A stretch of DNA of 64,000 nt from Novosphingobium sp. NDB2Meth1 (GTDB taxonomy: Bacteria > Pseudomonadota > Alphaproteobacteria > Sphingomonadales > Sphingomonadaceae), in assembly GCF_900117425.1 (NCBI RefSeq), contig NZ_FPEH01000011.1:124001-188000 (forward strand). The letters run 5' to 3'. Of this stretch, positions 7,898 to 15,301 are shown in pieces. How positions within the stretch are numbered: the first letter of the stretch is position 1; each line of letters starts with the position of its first letter. The position numbers were made by a program, and so were the translations under genes. The notes under the pieces are model-generated. The model saw nothing but the letters and a program-made list of their open reading frames with translations, was not told where the DNA came from and did not search any database.

Positions 7898-8317
7898 TCA
7901 GTAGAGAGAGAGCGGCTCGTCTGCCGCCGGGGCGGCTGGCGCGGGCGTGGGCGCCGGTGCGGCCTTGGCCGGGGTTGGCGCCGGTGCTGCCTTCGCGGCG
8001 GGCTTGGCCTTGCTGGCTGCGGCGGCTTTGGCTTCCTCAGCGACCTTGCGCTGTTCGGCGAGCTGGTCCGCCAGTTCGCGGCGCGCGATGAAGATCTGGC
8101 CAAGGGCACCCTCGGCGCCGAGCGCGAGCTGCTCGTCGATCTCGGCCGCTGTGCCGGTGATCGAAATCGGGCGCGCCTCGCCGGGTTCCAGCGCCTGCTT
8201 GGCGCCTTCGGTCTTGCGCGGGATCACGGTGAGCGTGACGACATCATCAGCCCCGGCGACGAGATCGAAGCCGAGCGAATAGCGGGCGAGCAGCGGCAAC
8301 AGGTTGGTGATGAGCAT
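7898..8317 (-). CDS. PRTRC system protein E
   Basis: 139 aa, from MLITNLLPLLARY at 8317, using the last base of the upstream stop (TGATG). The N-terminal 60 residues (VVTLTVIPRKTEGAKQ, ARPISITGTAAEIDE) match PRTRC E. A helical middle (RRELADQLAEQRKVAEEAKA) follows, then a long Ala/Pro/Lys low-complexity linker built of PAPTPA units, and a short acidic end ADEPLSLY. It immediately follows the ParB region as in other PRTRC cassettes. Molecular function unknown. Confidence 0.85.
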   Translation of the reverse strand: MLITNLLPLLARYSLGFDLVAGADDVVTLTVIPRKTEGAKQALEPGEARPISITGTAAEIDEQLALGAEGALGQIFIARRELADQLAEQRKVAEEAKAAAASKAKPAAKAAPAPTPAKAAPAPTPAPAAPAADEPLSLY

Positions 8318-8529
8318 CAGGACGGGTCCTCTTCGGAAGGTGCGGAGGTTGCGGCGGGCCAAATCAGGCCGATGACGATTTCGCCAATGAGGGCAGGCCA
8401 GATCGCGCCGGCGATCGCGGCGACCAGCCACGGCTTGTTGTCGCAGTCCTGGCCCCAGACCTTGTAGGTAAGCGGGCCAGTCGCGACCGCGCCGCCGAAC
8501 CAGAACGCGAGGATGAGCAGCCAGATCAT
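8317..8529 (-). CDS. Small membrane protein in PRTRC cassette (70 aa)
   Basis: Starts MIWLLILAFWFGGAVATGP at 8529, a first membrane helix, with a second at WLVAAIAGAIWPALIGEIVI. The ends are short. It lies between ParB/DUF and protein E with 1-4 base overlaps. It is not a named PRTRC component. A superinfection or membrane-anchoring role cannot be told from sequence. Confidence 0.65.
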   Translation of the reverse strand: MIWLLILAFWFGGAVATGPLTYKVWGQDCDNKPWLVAAIAGAIWPALIGEIVIGLIWPAATSAPSEEDPS

Positions 8530-8984
8530 GCTGCGTCTCCCTTTGCTTCGATCGCGTGGACCAAAGCCCACCCGGCGCGGGTCAGGCGGACGTAGCCGGA
8601 ATAAGGATGGAGCAGGCCAAGGCCGGTCCCGGGGCGGTGAAGGTCTTCGCCCTTTCGGTGAGAGCCAAGGCGTTTGTAGGCCAAATACGCAGAACGCGAC
8701 CGTGGCCAAAAATAGCCACCCGCGCAGTACTTCAGCTGAGGTGCGCGCGCGTCACCCTTAGCGACAGCGCTGCGCTCGGCCCTTGCTACAGCCAGAATGA
8801 GAGCAGTTTCATCGTCGGATAAGCGCGGCTCATCAAACCCAGCGTCGAGGCGAGCGCATTCAACCGCACGAACGACATCGGTGCTGTAGCTGAACTTCAG
8901 AGCGACCTTGATTTCCGGGTTGCTTTTGCCTTTGAGCGAGAGCTTCCGGGCCTCATGCGCGATGGCGAGATAGTTGCTCGTCAT
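8526..8984 (-). CDS. Hypothetical HTH-like phage protein (152 aa)
   Basis: ATG at 8984, ATGA overlap with parB. The N-terminus EARKLSLKGKSNPEIKVALK reads like a helix-turn-helix recognition region. The C-terminus PYSGYVRLTRAGWALVHAIE resembles the last helix and wing of winged-helix proteins. DNA binding is therefore plausible. It lies directly downstream of ParB. No family recognised. Confidence 0.6.
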   Translation of the reverse strand: MTSNYLAIAHEARKLSLKGKSNPEIKVALKFSYSTDVVRAVECARLDAGFDEPRLSDDETALILAVARAERSAVAKGDARAPQLKYCAGGYFWPRSRSAYLAYKRLGSHRKGEDLHRPGTGLGLLHPYSGYVRLTRAGWALVHAIEAKGDAA

Positions 8985-10405
8985 GCCTCGCCGCCTTCTT
9001 CGGCGGCTGGCGGCGCGCCGTACTTGCCATCGAGCGACATGCAGCTGGGGATGCGCCCGGCCCAATCGAAGCCGGTGGCGTGGAGCATGCTGGCAATGAT
9101 CTCGTGCGTCTTGCCCGCCAGCACATTCGCGAACCGCTTCGTGCCCAAGTGCGCAATCAGGCCGCATTCCTCGGCAATGAACTTGAGCTCGTCCTTGCCG
9201 AGCGGGTGCAGGAAATCGCCGTCGACGCGCCATGTGGTGCGAAGATCAACGTCGAGATCGCGCGCCAAATCGCTGACCTGATCGAAGCTGACATGCAGGC
9301 CGCTGGCCACACACTCTGCGGCAAAATCGGCGATCCGGACGTGATCGGCGCTCTCGGCGATCGCGGCGGCCACGGCCTTGCGCCAAGCCTGTTCGCGCGT
9401 CGGCTTCAGCTTGGTGCGGAGGCCTTCGGCGGTGACCTTGAGCTTGGCGGGTGCGGCTGGTGCAGCGGGCTTTGCGGGCGCGGCAGGGGCGCCCGCCTGC
9501 TCCGGCTGTGGAGCAGGCGGACTATCCGGCATGCTGGAGCTGACAGCGCCCGACACAGCCGCCGAACCCGTTTCGCCCCCAGCATCCCCGGGGTCTTGTT
9601 CAATCACTGGCTCTGCCGCCGCGCGGTCCTTCTCCGCCGCTTCGACCTTCAGCGCAAAACAGGCGCCGTTGGTGCAGTGCCCATCATCGACATGCGTCTC
9701 GAACAGCGCGCGCTGGCGGGCGGAGTTGTAGCCGCAGCCGGCGCATTCGGTCTTGTCAAAGGTCGCCGCGGCGAGGTTCTGCGTCACGCGCTGGAGCAGC
9801 TCACGCGTTTTCGCGACATCGATGCCAGAGGTGAGGATCGTCTGCAGTGCCGTGTTCTGCTTATCGGCCGGCACGGCGGCGAGCAGCTCGGCATGGCCGA
9901 CCTTGATCCGGCGTTCGTCCAGCGCGGACTTCACCGCATCGGACAGACCGGCAAGAGCGAGGCGGCGGTCAAGCTTGAAGGTCGACCAGCCCAGACGCCG
10001 CGCCGCCTCGGCGCGATCGTCCTGGCACGCGGCGAGGATACGCAGCGCGGCATCGGCCTGTTCGGTTTCCGAGGCGTCCTCGCGGACGTCATTCTCGTCG
10101 ATCGCCGCCTCGAGCGCTTCCTGATCGGTCATGGTGCGGATGATCGCGGGGATCAGCCCATCGGCGCCGAAGGCTTCCTCCGCCGCGCGGAAGCGGCGGC
10201 CGCCGGCGACCAGTTCGAACGACTCTCCGCTGAACGCATCGGCCCCTTCATTTGGGCGGACAAGGATCGGCTGAAGCACACCATTGCGGCGGATCGAGGC
10301 GACCAGTTCGGCGTGACGTTCGGGATTGAAATAGCGGCGCGGGTTGGCGCCCGGCTTGATGGCGGCCAGCGGAATCTTGCGCTGCTGTTCGGTGATAGTG
10401 GTCAT
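8981..10405 (-). CDS. PRTRC system ParB family protein
   Basis: 474 aa, from MTTITEQQRKIPLAAIKPG at 10405. The ParB/Srx box spans residues 10-110: KPGANPRRYF, then LVASIRRNGVLQPILVRP and FELVAGGRRFRAAEEA, followed by an HTH-like section (RLGWSTFKLDRRLALAGLS). A Cys cluster CAGCGYN...CTNGACF near residue 240 could bind zinc, then comes an Ala/Pro linker and a PRTRC-type C-terminal domain. ParB-type proteins bind DNA sites, and many hydrolyse CTP. No ParA is visible beside it. Confidence 0.9.
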   Translation of the reverse strand: MTTITEQQRKIPLAAIKPGANPRRYFNPERHAELVASIRRNGVLQPILVRPNEGADAFSGESFELVAGGRRFRAAEEAFGADGLIPAIIRTMTDQEALEAAIDENDVREDASETEQADAALRILAACQDDRAEAARRLGWSTFKLDRRLALAGLSDAVKSALDERRIKVGHAELLAAVPADKQNTALQTILTSGIDVAKTRELLQRVTQNLAAATFDKTECAGCGYNSARQRALFETHVDDGHCTNGACFALKVEAAEKDRAAAEPVIEQDPGDAGGETGSAAVSGAVSSSMPDSPPAPQPEQAGAPAAPAKPAAPAAPAKLKVTAEGLRTKLKPTREQAWRKAVAAAIAESADHVRIADFAAECVASGLHVSFDQVSDLARDLDVDLRTTWRVDGDFLHPLGKDELKFIAEECGLIAHLGTKRFANVLAGKTHEIIASMLHATGFDWAGRIPSCMSLDGKYGAPPAAEEGGEA

Positions 10406-11757
10406 GCGGGCTTCCTGATCTTGAGCATGGTGGTGGGGACGTTGGTGCCGGCCTCGGCAAAGCTGGCGACAGGCAGGTCTTCCCATTCGCCCTGAAGCTC
10501 GCCGTGATCGTAGCGCGCGGTGGCGGGGAGGATGGCCACGAGGACGCCGCCCGGCTGGACGAAGCGCAGGGCGTGGCGGACGTGGTGCAGGTAGTGCCGG
10601 CCATAGAACGGCGGGGTCATCACGACCGCCTCGAACGGCATCGGCTCGCAATCGAGGAAGTTGTCCCAGAGCACGCTGTGGCCCTTGGCCTTCGCCTCGC
10701 CCGCGCGGCCTGAGTGGTACTCGATGCCAAGGCCCTTGTGGCCGTAGGCGCGGATCAGATCGAGAATACGGCCATCGCCGCAGCTGGGCTCAAGTACCTT
10801 CATCGGCGCTGGCTGATTGTGCCGCCACCGGCGCAGATCAGGGATACCCGCGAAAGCCAGCGCGCGCTCGATCACTTCGGGCGGCGACCAGTAGAACTGC
10901 AGGTCCTTCGCTACCGCCGTGCCCTTGCTGGGCTTGACGCCTTCCGGCTCGGCATCGGGCAGCACTTCGCCGTAGAACTCGGCCAGCGCGCGGTTGACGG
11001 CATGCAGCGCGTCCCGATCGAAATAGACATGGGCGTTGCCATTGCCGAACTTGCGGATGGTGAGGCCACGGTTCGGGGCGTGGTACTCTTCCTCCTGACC
11101 GGCGTTGCGATACCGCTTCAGCACGCGGCCATTCATCACGGCATCGCTGCCCGCCTTGTGCTGGTCGTCGATGTCGAGCATTTCGCACCACTCGACGGGC
11201 GGCTGGCGGCGATAGGCGGCGAGCGCGTTGGCCATGTCCTCGAACCGTTCGCGGCCATAGGTGCTGGAGAAGCCGCCCCAGTGGTTCAGCACCACGCGCT
11301 TGGGCAGGCCCTTCACGCCGATGCGCACCCGGCTGTGCGACTTGTAGGCCGGATCGAGCGCGCAGAACGCTTCGGCCAATCCGCGCAGGATGTGGAAGCG
11401 CGGGCGGATCAGGTAATCGCCGAAGGTGGCCTTGGCCGTCTCGACCGTAAGCGGCGGCGGGTTCGCCAGCGCCTGTTCGAAGAGCTTGCGATCCTTCGCG
11501 CTGGCAATCGCATCGATCTGCAGGCGCTGGTAGACCGCGCGCCAGCCCGACTTGAGCAGGTTCCGGCGCAGGGTATCGACATGGAGGTAAGGCCGCTGGG
11601 CCACACGCTCGACGTAGGTGCCCTGCACCGTCGCGGCCATGTCGAGCCGCGTGAAGGCCTCGTCCAGCGCCTTGATCTCCCCAGCGATGGCAGCATCCTT
11701 CGCCTCGTACTCGGCGACGATGTCGGCCACGGTCAGGGGGAGCGCGATCGCGTTCAT
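10402..11757 (-). CDS. DUF4942 domain class I SAM-dependent methyltransferase
   Basis: 451 aa, from MNAIALPLTV at 11757. The N-terminal 280 residues are DUF4942-like (YRRNLLKSGWRAVYQRL as reference segment; RFHILRGLAEAFCALDP; VLNHWGGFSSTYGRERF). The C-terminal 150 residues carry LEPSCGDGRILDLI, the SAM motif I, and VVMTPPFYGRHYLHHV, a TPPF variant of the N6-adenine motif NPPF. DUF4942 methyltransferases often accompany PRTRC ParB genes. Likely a DNA methylase guarding phage DNA. Start and stop overlap its neighbours by 1-4 bases. Confidence 0.85.
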   Translation of the reverse strand: MNAIALPLTVADIVAEYEAKDAAIAGEIKALDEAFTRLDMAATVQGTYVERVAQRPYLHVDTLRRNLLKSGWRAVYQRLQIDAIASAKDRKLFEQALANPPPLTVETAKATFGDYLIRPRFHILRGLAEAFCALDPAYKSHSRVRIGVKGLPKRVVLNHWGGFSSTYGRERFEDMANALAAYRRQPPVEWCEMLDIDDQHKAGSDAVMNGRVLKRYRNAGQEEEYHAPNRGLTIRKFGNGNAHVYFDRDALHAVNRALAEFYGEVLPDAEPEGVKPSKGTAVAKDLQFYWSPPEVIERALAFAGIPDLRRWRHNQPAPMKVLEPSCGDGRILDLIRAYGHKGLGIEYHSGRAGEAKAKGHSVLWDNFLDCEPMPFEAVVMTPPFYGRHYLHHVRHALRFVQPGGVLVAILPATARYDHGELQGEWEDLPVASFAEAGTNVPTTMLKIRKPA

Positions 11758-12122
11758 CAGAACGGCACCTCGGCGTAGGTGCGCGCTGTCGCTTCCTTGC
11801 ACTCGGTGATGAACTGCTTGTGGATCTCGCGCGCCTTTTCGAGCGCAGCGTCGCGATCCTCCTTGGTGTGGCAGATCAGTCCTTCGATGATGACCTCGAG
11901 CTCATGCTCGGTAATCACGCAGGCGAATGTGCGCTCGCTGGTACCGAGGAGGCGCGACACGCCCAGCGGCAGGCGATTGAGCCATTCGCGGACGCGCCGC
12001 AGGCTGTTGCCGAGATCGTCGGTCGGATCGCTGGCATCAGCCGACTGCGCGGCGCGGAAGCCCTTGAACCACCAGATCGCGTCGGCGATCAGGGCGTCGG
12101 CGGAGGTGTGGTTGATGTTCAT
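11757..12122 (-). CDS. Hypothetical protein, acb-type restriction/nucleoid-associated style (121 aa)
   Basis: MNINHTSADALIADAIWWFKGF starts at 12122; the stop uses the A of the next ATG (position 11757). The middle (REWLNRLPLGVSRLLGTSE) and a Glu-rich helical C-terminus give no motif I can name. It sits directly upstream of the DUF4942 methyltransferase. Function not recognised; the heading reflects context only. Confidence 0.55.
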   Translation of the reverse strand: MNINHTSADALIADAIWWFKGFRAAQSADASDPTDDLGNSLRRVREWLNRLPLGVSRLLGTSERTFACVITEHELEVIIEGLICHTKEDRDAALEKAREIHKQFITECKEATARTYAEVPF

Positions 12123-12124
12123 GC

Positions 12125-12625
12125 TCAGAACCCCACACAATCGGGACAAGTGCACCACTCATCGGAAGGGTTGTGGTCCGGGTGCGGCGTCGCAGGGCGG
12201 CGCTCCGCTGCCGTCAGCGGGCGCCAGCGCTGGGGGTGCACAGGCTTGCCGACGCTACTCCCGTCCGGGAGTAACTCGCGCCAGCATTCGAGTTTTTCCC
12301 ACCAAACCATGCGGGTTTCGACGTCAGAGCAGTCGCCCATGACCTCTGTGCCGTCCTTCGGCGCGCTGCCCATGAGCCGCCAGTCGCCGGGATTGCCGCG
12401 CGCGAAGTCACGCGCGATGTCCCAATCGAACTCGGTCCCGCAATTGGCGGTCAGGTAGCAGGGGATGCCCTCGTCGGTGCACTGCTTCAGGATTTCGCCC
12501 GCCTTCTCGGCGGCATAGGGCCCGTAGCGGAAGCCGAACGCACCGCGCGAAAGGATGATGAACCATTCCGCGTCCTTGAGGCTCGGCGCATAGCCGTCGG
12601 GGATTTCATCGAGAATGTCAGTCAT
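12125..12625 (-). CDS. Hypothetical protein ending in a CxCPDC tail (166 aa)
   Basis: From MTDILDEIPDGYAPSLKDAE at 12625. The N-terminal half contains EWFIILSRGAFGFRYGPYAAE; the middle has a DUF551-like stretch (DWRLMGSAPKDGTEVMGDC with WWEKLECWRELL). It ends WCTCPDCVGF, nearly the same tail as the 150-aa protein at 2339-2791. DUF551-type phage proteins are of unknown function. Confidence 0.7.
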   Translation of the reverse strand: MTDILDEIPDGYAPSLKDAEWFIILSRGAFGFRYGPYAAEKAGEILKQCTDEGIPCYLTANCGTEFDWDIARDFARGNPGDWRLMGSAPKDGTEVMGDCSDVETRMVWWEKLECWRELLPDGSSVGKPVHPQRWRPLTAAERRPATPHPDHNPSDEWCTCPDCVGF

Positions 12626-12852
12626 TGCGGGTCGAATTCCTTGATGTCGAACGGGTGCGGAGTCGGGCGGCGGATGCTCCAATTCGTTGGAGGACGTCCG
12701 TCGCGAGAGGGCCAAGGGCTGGTCCCGGCCTTGCGGCTGTCCCACCCGTTGAAGAGACGGACATGGACCGCGCGGAAACCGATGACGTGGCCGTCGGCGT
12801 CGAGGATTTCGCATTCGGGCGGCAGGTGGCCGGGGTTTGGGAGGTACGGCAC
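12622..12852 (-). CDS. Small hypothetical phage protein (76 aa)
   Basis: GTG at 12852 (VPYLPNPGHLPPECEILDAD), directly after a 19-codon micro-ORF. An ATG at 12891 would add 13 residues but overlaps that micro-ORF. The core DADGHVIGFRAVHVRLFNGW and the Pro/Trp-rich tail give no recognised family. It overlaps the next gene by 4 bases. Confidence 0.55.
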   Translation of the reverse strand: MPYLPNPGHLPPECEILDADGHVIGFRAVHVRLFNGWDSRKAGTSPWPSRDGRPPTNWSIRRPTPHPFDIKEFDPQ

Positions 12853-12853
12853 A

Positions 12854-12913
12854 TCACGCGGCCTCCCGCGCCCGGCAAAGCTCGACGACACGCCACGCCT
12901 GCGCGGCGGTCAT
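12854..12913 (-). CDS. Micro-ORF, 19 aa, translationally coupled
   Basis: Reads MTAAQAWRVVELCRAREAA. Its ATG shares a base with the upstream stop (TGATG at 12915-12911), and its stop abuts the GTG of the next gene. The amphipathic composition looks coding, and the spacing leaves no room for anything else. It may encode a peptide or only couple translation. Confidence 0.35.
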   Translation of the reverse strand: MTAAQAWRVVELCRAREAA

Positions 12914-13446
12914 CATGCCGATGTGACACAGTCACCCGGCGCAATCTTGAGGCTGTCGGACAGCCACTTGTAAGCCGACGCGCGGGACATCCGGCCCGAC
13001 TTCCAGATCGGATCGAAATTGGCGTGTGCAGCGTTCCGCGCGCGGCGGGTCTCGGGACCACACGGAAAGCCAAGCGGCACGACGGTGTTCGGATGGCAGC
13101 CGCAATAGGCGCCGCAAGCGCAGCGGTAGAAGCTCTTGTGGTAGAGGTCCGGGCGGTGCGGATAGATCGCCTCGCCGGTCACCAGCTTGCCGACGCCGCC
13201 GCATTCGATGCAGATCGGGTCGATTTCGGCAAGCGACGGGCGGCGGCCCACTGGGCGGCTTGCGATGTTGTGGCTGGCCATGTGCTTGTTCAGGTTCAGC
13301 GCGCTCTTGCAGCGCCGACCGCAGACCTTGCAGTCGAGGGGGCCGTAGACAGGCGCAGCGCCATGCGCGTCCGTCGCGTGCTGGTTGAGGCTGTCCTGTG
13401 TCCGGAACGACCGGCTGCAGTCGGGGCAGGCCAAGGGCTTGCTCAC
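12913..13446 (-). CDS. Zinc-finger protein: C2H2-like fingers plus DUF3268
   Basis: 177 aa, GTG start at 13446 ([20 protein letters not shown]). Residues 7-30 and about 42-65 form two C2H2-like fingers (CPDC...HATDAH; CKVCGRRC...HMASH). The C-terminal 100 residues match DUF3268: CIECGGVGKLV, FYRCACGAYCGCHPNT, then RRARNAAHANFDPIW. Likely nucleic-acid binding. It overlaps the upstream gene as GTGA. Confidence 0.8.
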   Translation of the reverse strand: MSKPLACPDCSRSFRTQDSLNQHATDAHGAAPVYGPLDCKVCGRRCKSALNLNKHMASHNIASRPVGRRPSLAEIDPICIECGGVGKLVTGEAIYPHRPDLYHKSFYRCACGAYCGCHPNTVVPLGFPCGPETRRARNAAHANFDPIWKSGRMSRASAYKWLSDSLKIAPGDCVTSA

Positions 13447-13652
13447 GCGCCCGCCCTCCCCTGCTCCGCCCGCAGCTTGGCGACCTCGTGGCGCATGGCC
13501 CAGGACTGATCCCGCTCGCCGCGCGTGAACGCATCGGCCTCGGCAGCGCTGTCCCGCGCCCTGAGCCGGGCGGCGCAATTGGCGCGGGCAGCCGCCATCA
13601 AGTCGGCCGGAGCTTCCAGCGTCGGTGTCGGCTTGATGGCGCCGGCGCTCAT
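13443..13652 (-). CDS. Small hypothetical protein (69 aa)
   Basis: Ala- and Arg-rich, largely helical ([34 protein letters not shown]). It overlaps both neighbours by 4 bases, which supports translation. No family recognised. Confidence 0.55.
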   Translation of the reverse strand: MSAGAIKPTPTLEAPADLMAAARANCAARLRARDSAAEADAFTRGERDQSWAMRHEVAKLRAEQGRAGA

Positions 13653-13942
13653 GCGGAAGCCTTCGCCAGCTTGCTGTCGATCATCTCGACAAGCTCGGAC
13701 AGCGCGTGCGGTGCTGTGACGCCGTTGTCGCTGACAAACGGATTGGCCTCGTCGTCGCTGATCTCGATGCCAAACTCTTCCTCGATGGCCATGATGAGCT
13801 CGACGAGGTCGAGGCTGTCGAGCTTGAGATCGGCGATCAGGTTGACCTTCATCGGCTCCGGAAAGTCGCGAAGGTCAGCACCGAAGTGCTCCTTGATCAT
13901 GGCGGCGATCCGGTCGGCGGTGGTGAGTGCGGTGCTGGCCAT
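13649..13942 (-). CDS. Phage-encoded acyl carrier protein-like protein
   Basis: 97 aa. Helix II contains [20 protein letters not shown] with Ser43 in the DSLD motif, the site of the 4'-phosphopantetheine arm in acyl carrier proteins, followed by the typical acidic IEISDDEA. It is slightly longer than AcpP at both ends, with an insertion [12 protein letters not shown] before helix IV. No acyltransferase or ketosynthase is near; it sits between bet and zinc-finger genes. Holo-ACP formation by a host transferase and its partner are unknown. Confidence 0.85.
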   Translation of the reverse strand: MASTALTTADRIAAMIKEHFGADLRDFPEPMKVNLIADLKLDSLDLVELIMAIEEEFGIEISDDEANPFVSDNGVTAPHALSELVEMIDSKLAKASA

Positions 13943-13945
13943 CGA

Positions 13946-14959
13946 TCAGGCCTTCCCGCCGCGCAGCGCCTTGGCGCGGGCGTCGCGCTCGTCGCTGACC
14001 GCCGCGTAGGCGTCGTCCACGAAGTAGCCCTTCACCTCGTCGAAGCGCTTGTTCAGGTCGATGATCGTCGGCGCGGCCTGCAGGTATTCGAGGGCCTGGC
14101 TGAGCGTTGGGCCCTCACCGGCGGCGTTGTCTGCGGTGCCGTCGTGCTGGTCGCCGTACTGGCGATCCTCGCGGCCCTCGCCTGCGTCGAGCGCGCGGGC
14201 GGTTTCCTCGTCGACCTGCGTCATGCCGGTCTGCGGGTCGCGCGGCAGCACTTCGCCGGTGTCAGGGTTGTGCTGGTCGATGATCTGAGCGCTGGCGCCC
14301 TGATCAAGCGCACCGGCAAACGTGGGCATGACGAGGGTGGTGGTCTGCCGCACTTCGCCGTCGGCATCGTCGACACCTTCGATCCCCGCCGTGATCCCGA
14401 ATGCAAGGCGCACCGCCTGGCAGGTGCAGCGCACATCGAGCATGTGGCGCGGCTTCTGCTTCCACGGATCGGTGTTCATCTTGAACTCGTCGAGGTAGAC
14501 CATCTTCTTGGTCGGACGGGTGCGGTCCTTCCGGTAGATGATCCCCTCGACTGCCTTGATCTCGCCCGTCTCGTCCTCGATGTGCTCGTATTCGATGCCA
14601 TCGAACTGCGGGTGCCGGTTCATGATCTTGATCCAGCCATCGTAGGCCACCATGGGCACAACGCCGCCACCGCGCTTCGGGAACGCGTAGATCTCCTTGG
14701 TCAGCGGATTGAGCTCGTACTCATTCGCCACCATCACGCAGACCATGAATTCTTCGTAGCTGGTGCAGCTGGCGAAAGCGGTCTTCGCCAAGGTGTCCTG
14801 CAGCTTCTGGGGATCAAGCGCGAGGCGAGCGGCGAGCGATTCCAGTGCGCTCATCGGCTTGGGCCGCTGCGTTTCGCGCGCAGCAACCGCGCGCAAGCGG
14901 CTTTCTTCGACCTGCGCATCAGCGCGCTGGATCGCTTGGGAACGGGCGTTCATGTTCAT
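13946..14959 (-). CDS. bet: Phage recombination protein Bet (RecT/Redbeta family)
   Basis: 337 aa. The core is FMVCVMVANEYELNPLTKEI, then YAFPKRGGGVVPMVAYDGWI and PHYMLDVR-type sequence (here PRHMLDVRCTCQAVRLAFG), the Bet/RecT single-strand-annealing fold. It anneals complementary DNA during phage recombination and replication. The C-terminal 100 residues are a variable acidic tail. No lambda-Exo or YqaJ nuclease is evident in this window; it may lie off the left edge. Confidence 0.93.
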   Translation of the reverse strand: MNMNARSQAIQRADAQVEESRLRAVAARETQRPKPMSALESLAARLALDPQKLQDTLAKTAFASCTSYEEFMVCVMVANEYELNPLTKEIYAFPKRGGGVVPMVAYDGWIKIMNRHPQFDGIEYEHIEDETGEIKAVEGIIYRKDRTRPTKKMVYLDEFKMNTDPWKQKPRHMLDVRCTCQAVRLAFGITAGIEGVDDADGEVRQTTTLVMPTFAGALDQGASAQIIDQHNPDTGEVLPRDPQTGMTQVDEETARALDAGEGREDRQYGDQHDGTADNAAGEGPTLSQALEYLQAAPTIIDLNKRFDEVKGYFVDDAYAAVSDERDARAKALRGGKA

Positions 14960-14983
14960 TTTCTCCGATTGAAATGAGAGGGT

Positions 14984-15259
14984 TCAGAAATCGGCCGGGC
15001 CGTTAATCAGGTCCTCGGCCGGGACCGGTGCGGGCGCTGCGGGCGGCTCGGCGTCGGGGTTGTAGATCCCGAGGATCGGCTTGCAGGCGAAGGGCGGTGC
15101 GTCGGTGGTGACCTCTTCGACCCACACACGCTTCCATGCGGTCGGGTCGCGATTATCAGCGACCTTGACGACGTCGCCCTTCTGGAGCGGCTCGCCGTCC
15201 CACTGATAGGTGTAGGTCTTGGTGTCGGACGGGCGGAACTTGCACTTGACGTACTGCAT
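14984..15259 (-). CDS. Hypothetical phage protein (91 aa)
   Basis: MQYVKCKFRPSDTKTYTYQW then LQKGDVVKVADNRDPTAWK and a closing CKPILGIYNP: a beta-rich single domain found in phage and plasmid operons near recombination genes. A Pro/Ala-rich tail follows. Function unknown. It lies 24 bases upstream of bet. Confidence 0.7.
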   Translation of the reverse strand: MQYVKCKFRPSDTKTYTYQWDGEPLQKGDVVKVADNRDPTAWKRVWVEEVTTDAPPFACKPILGIYNPDAEPPAAPAPVPAEDLINGPADF

Positions 15260-15301
15260 GGCGGTTTCCTGACTTGATCGGTGGTTGGACGTCGGCGCGG
15301 G

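Noticed and set aside
3675..10405. PRTRC block as a separate integrated plasmid
   Set aside because: It is translationally coupled with bet, thyX and other phage genes in one operon from the repressor region, with no partition ParA, replication gene or boundary repeats visible.
9080..10495. 471-codon plus-strand ORF
   Set aside because: It is antisense to the well-supported PRTRC ParB and DUF4942 genes and has shadow-type composition from the GC-rich third positions.
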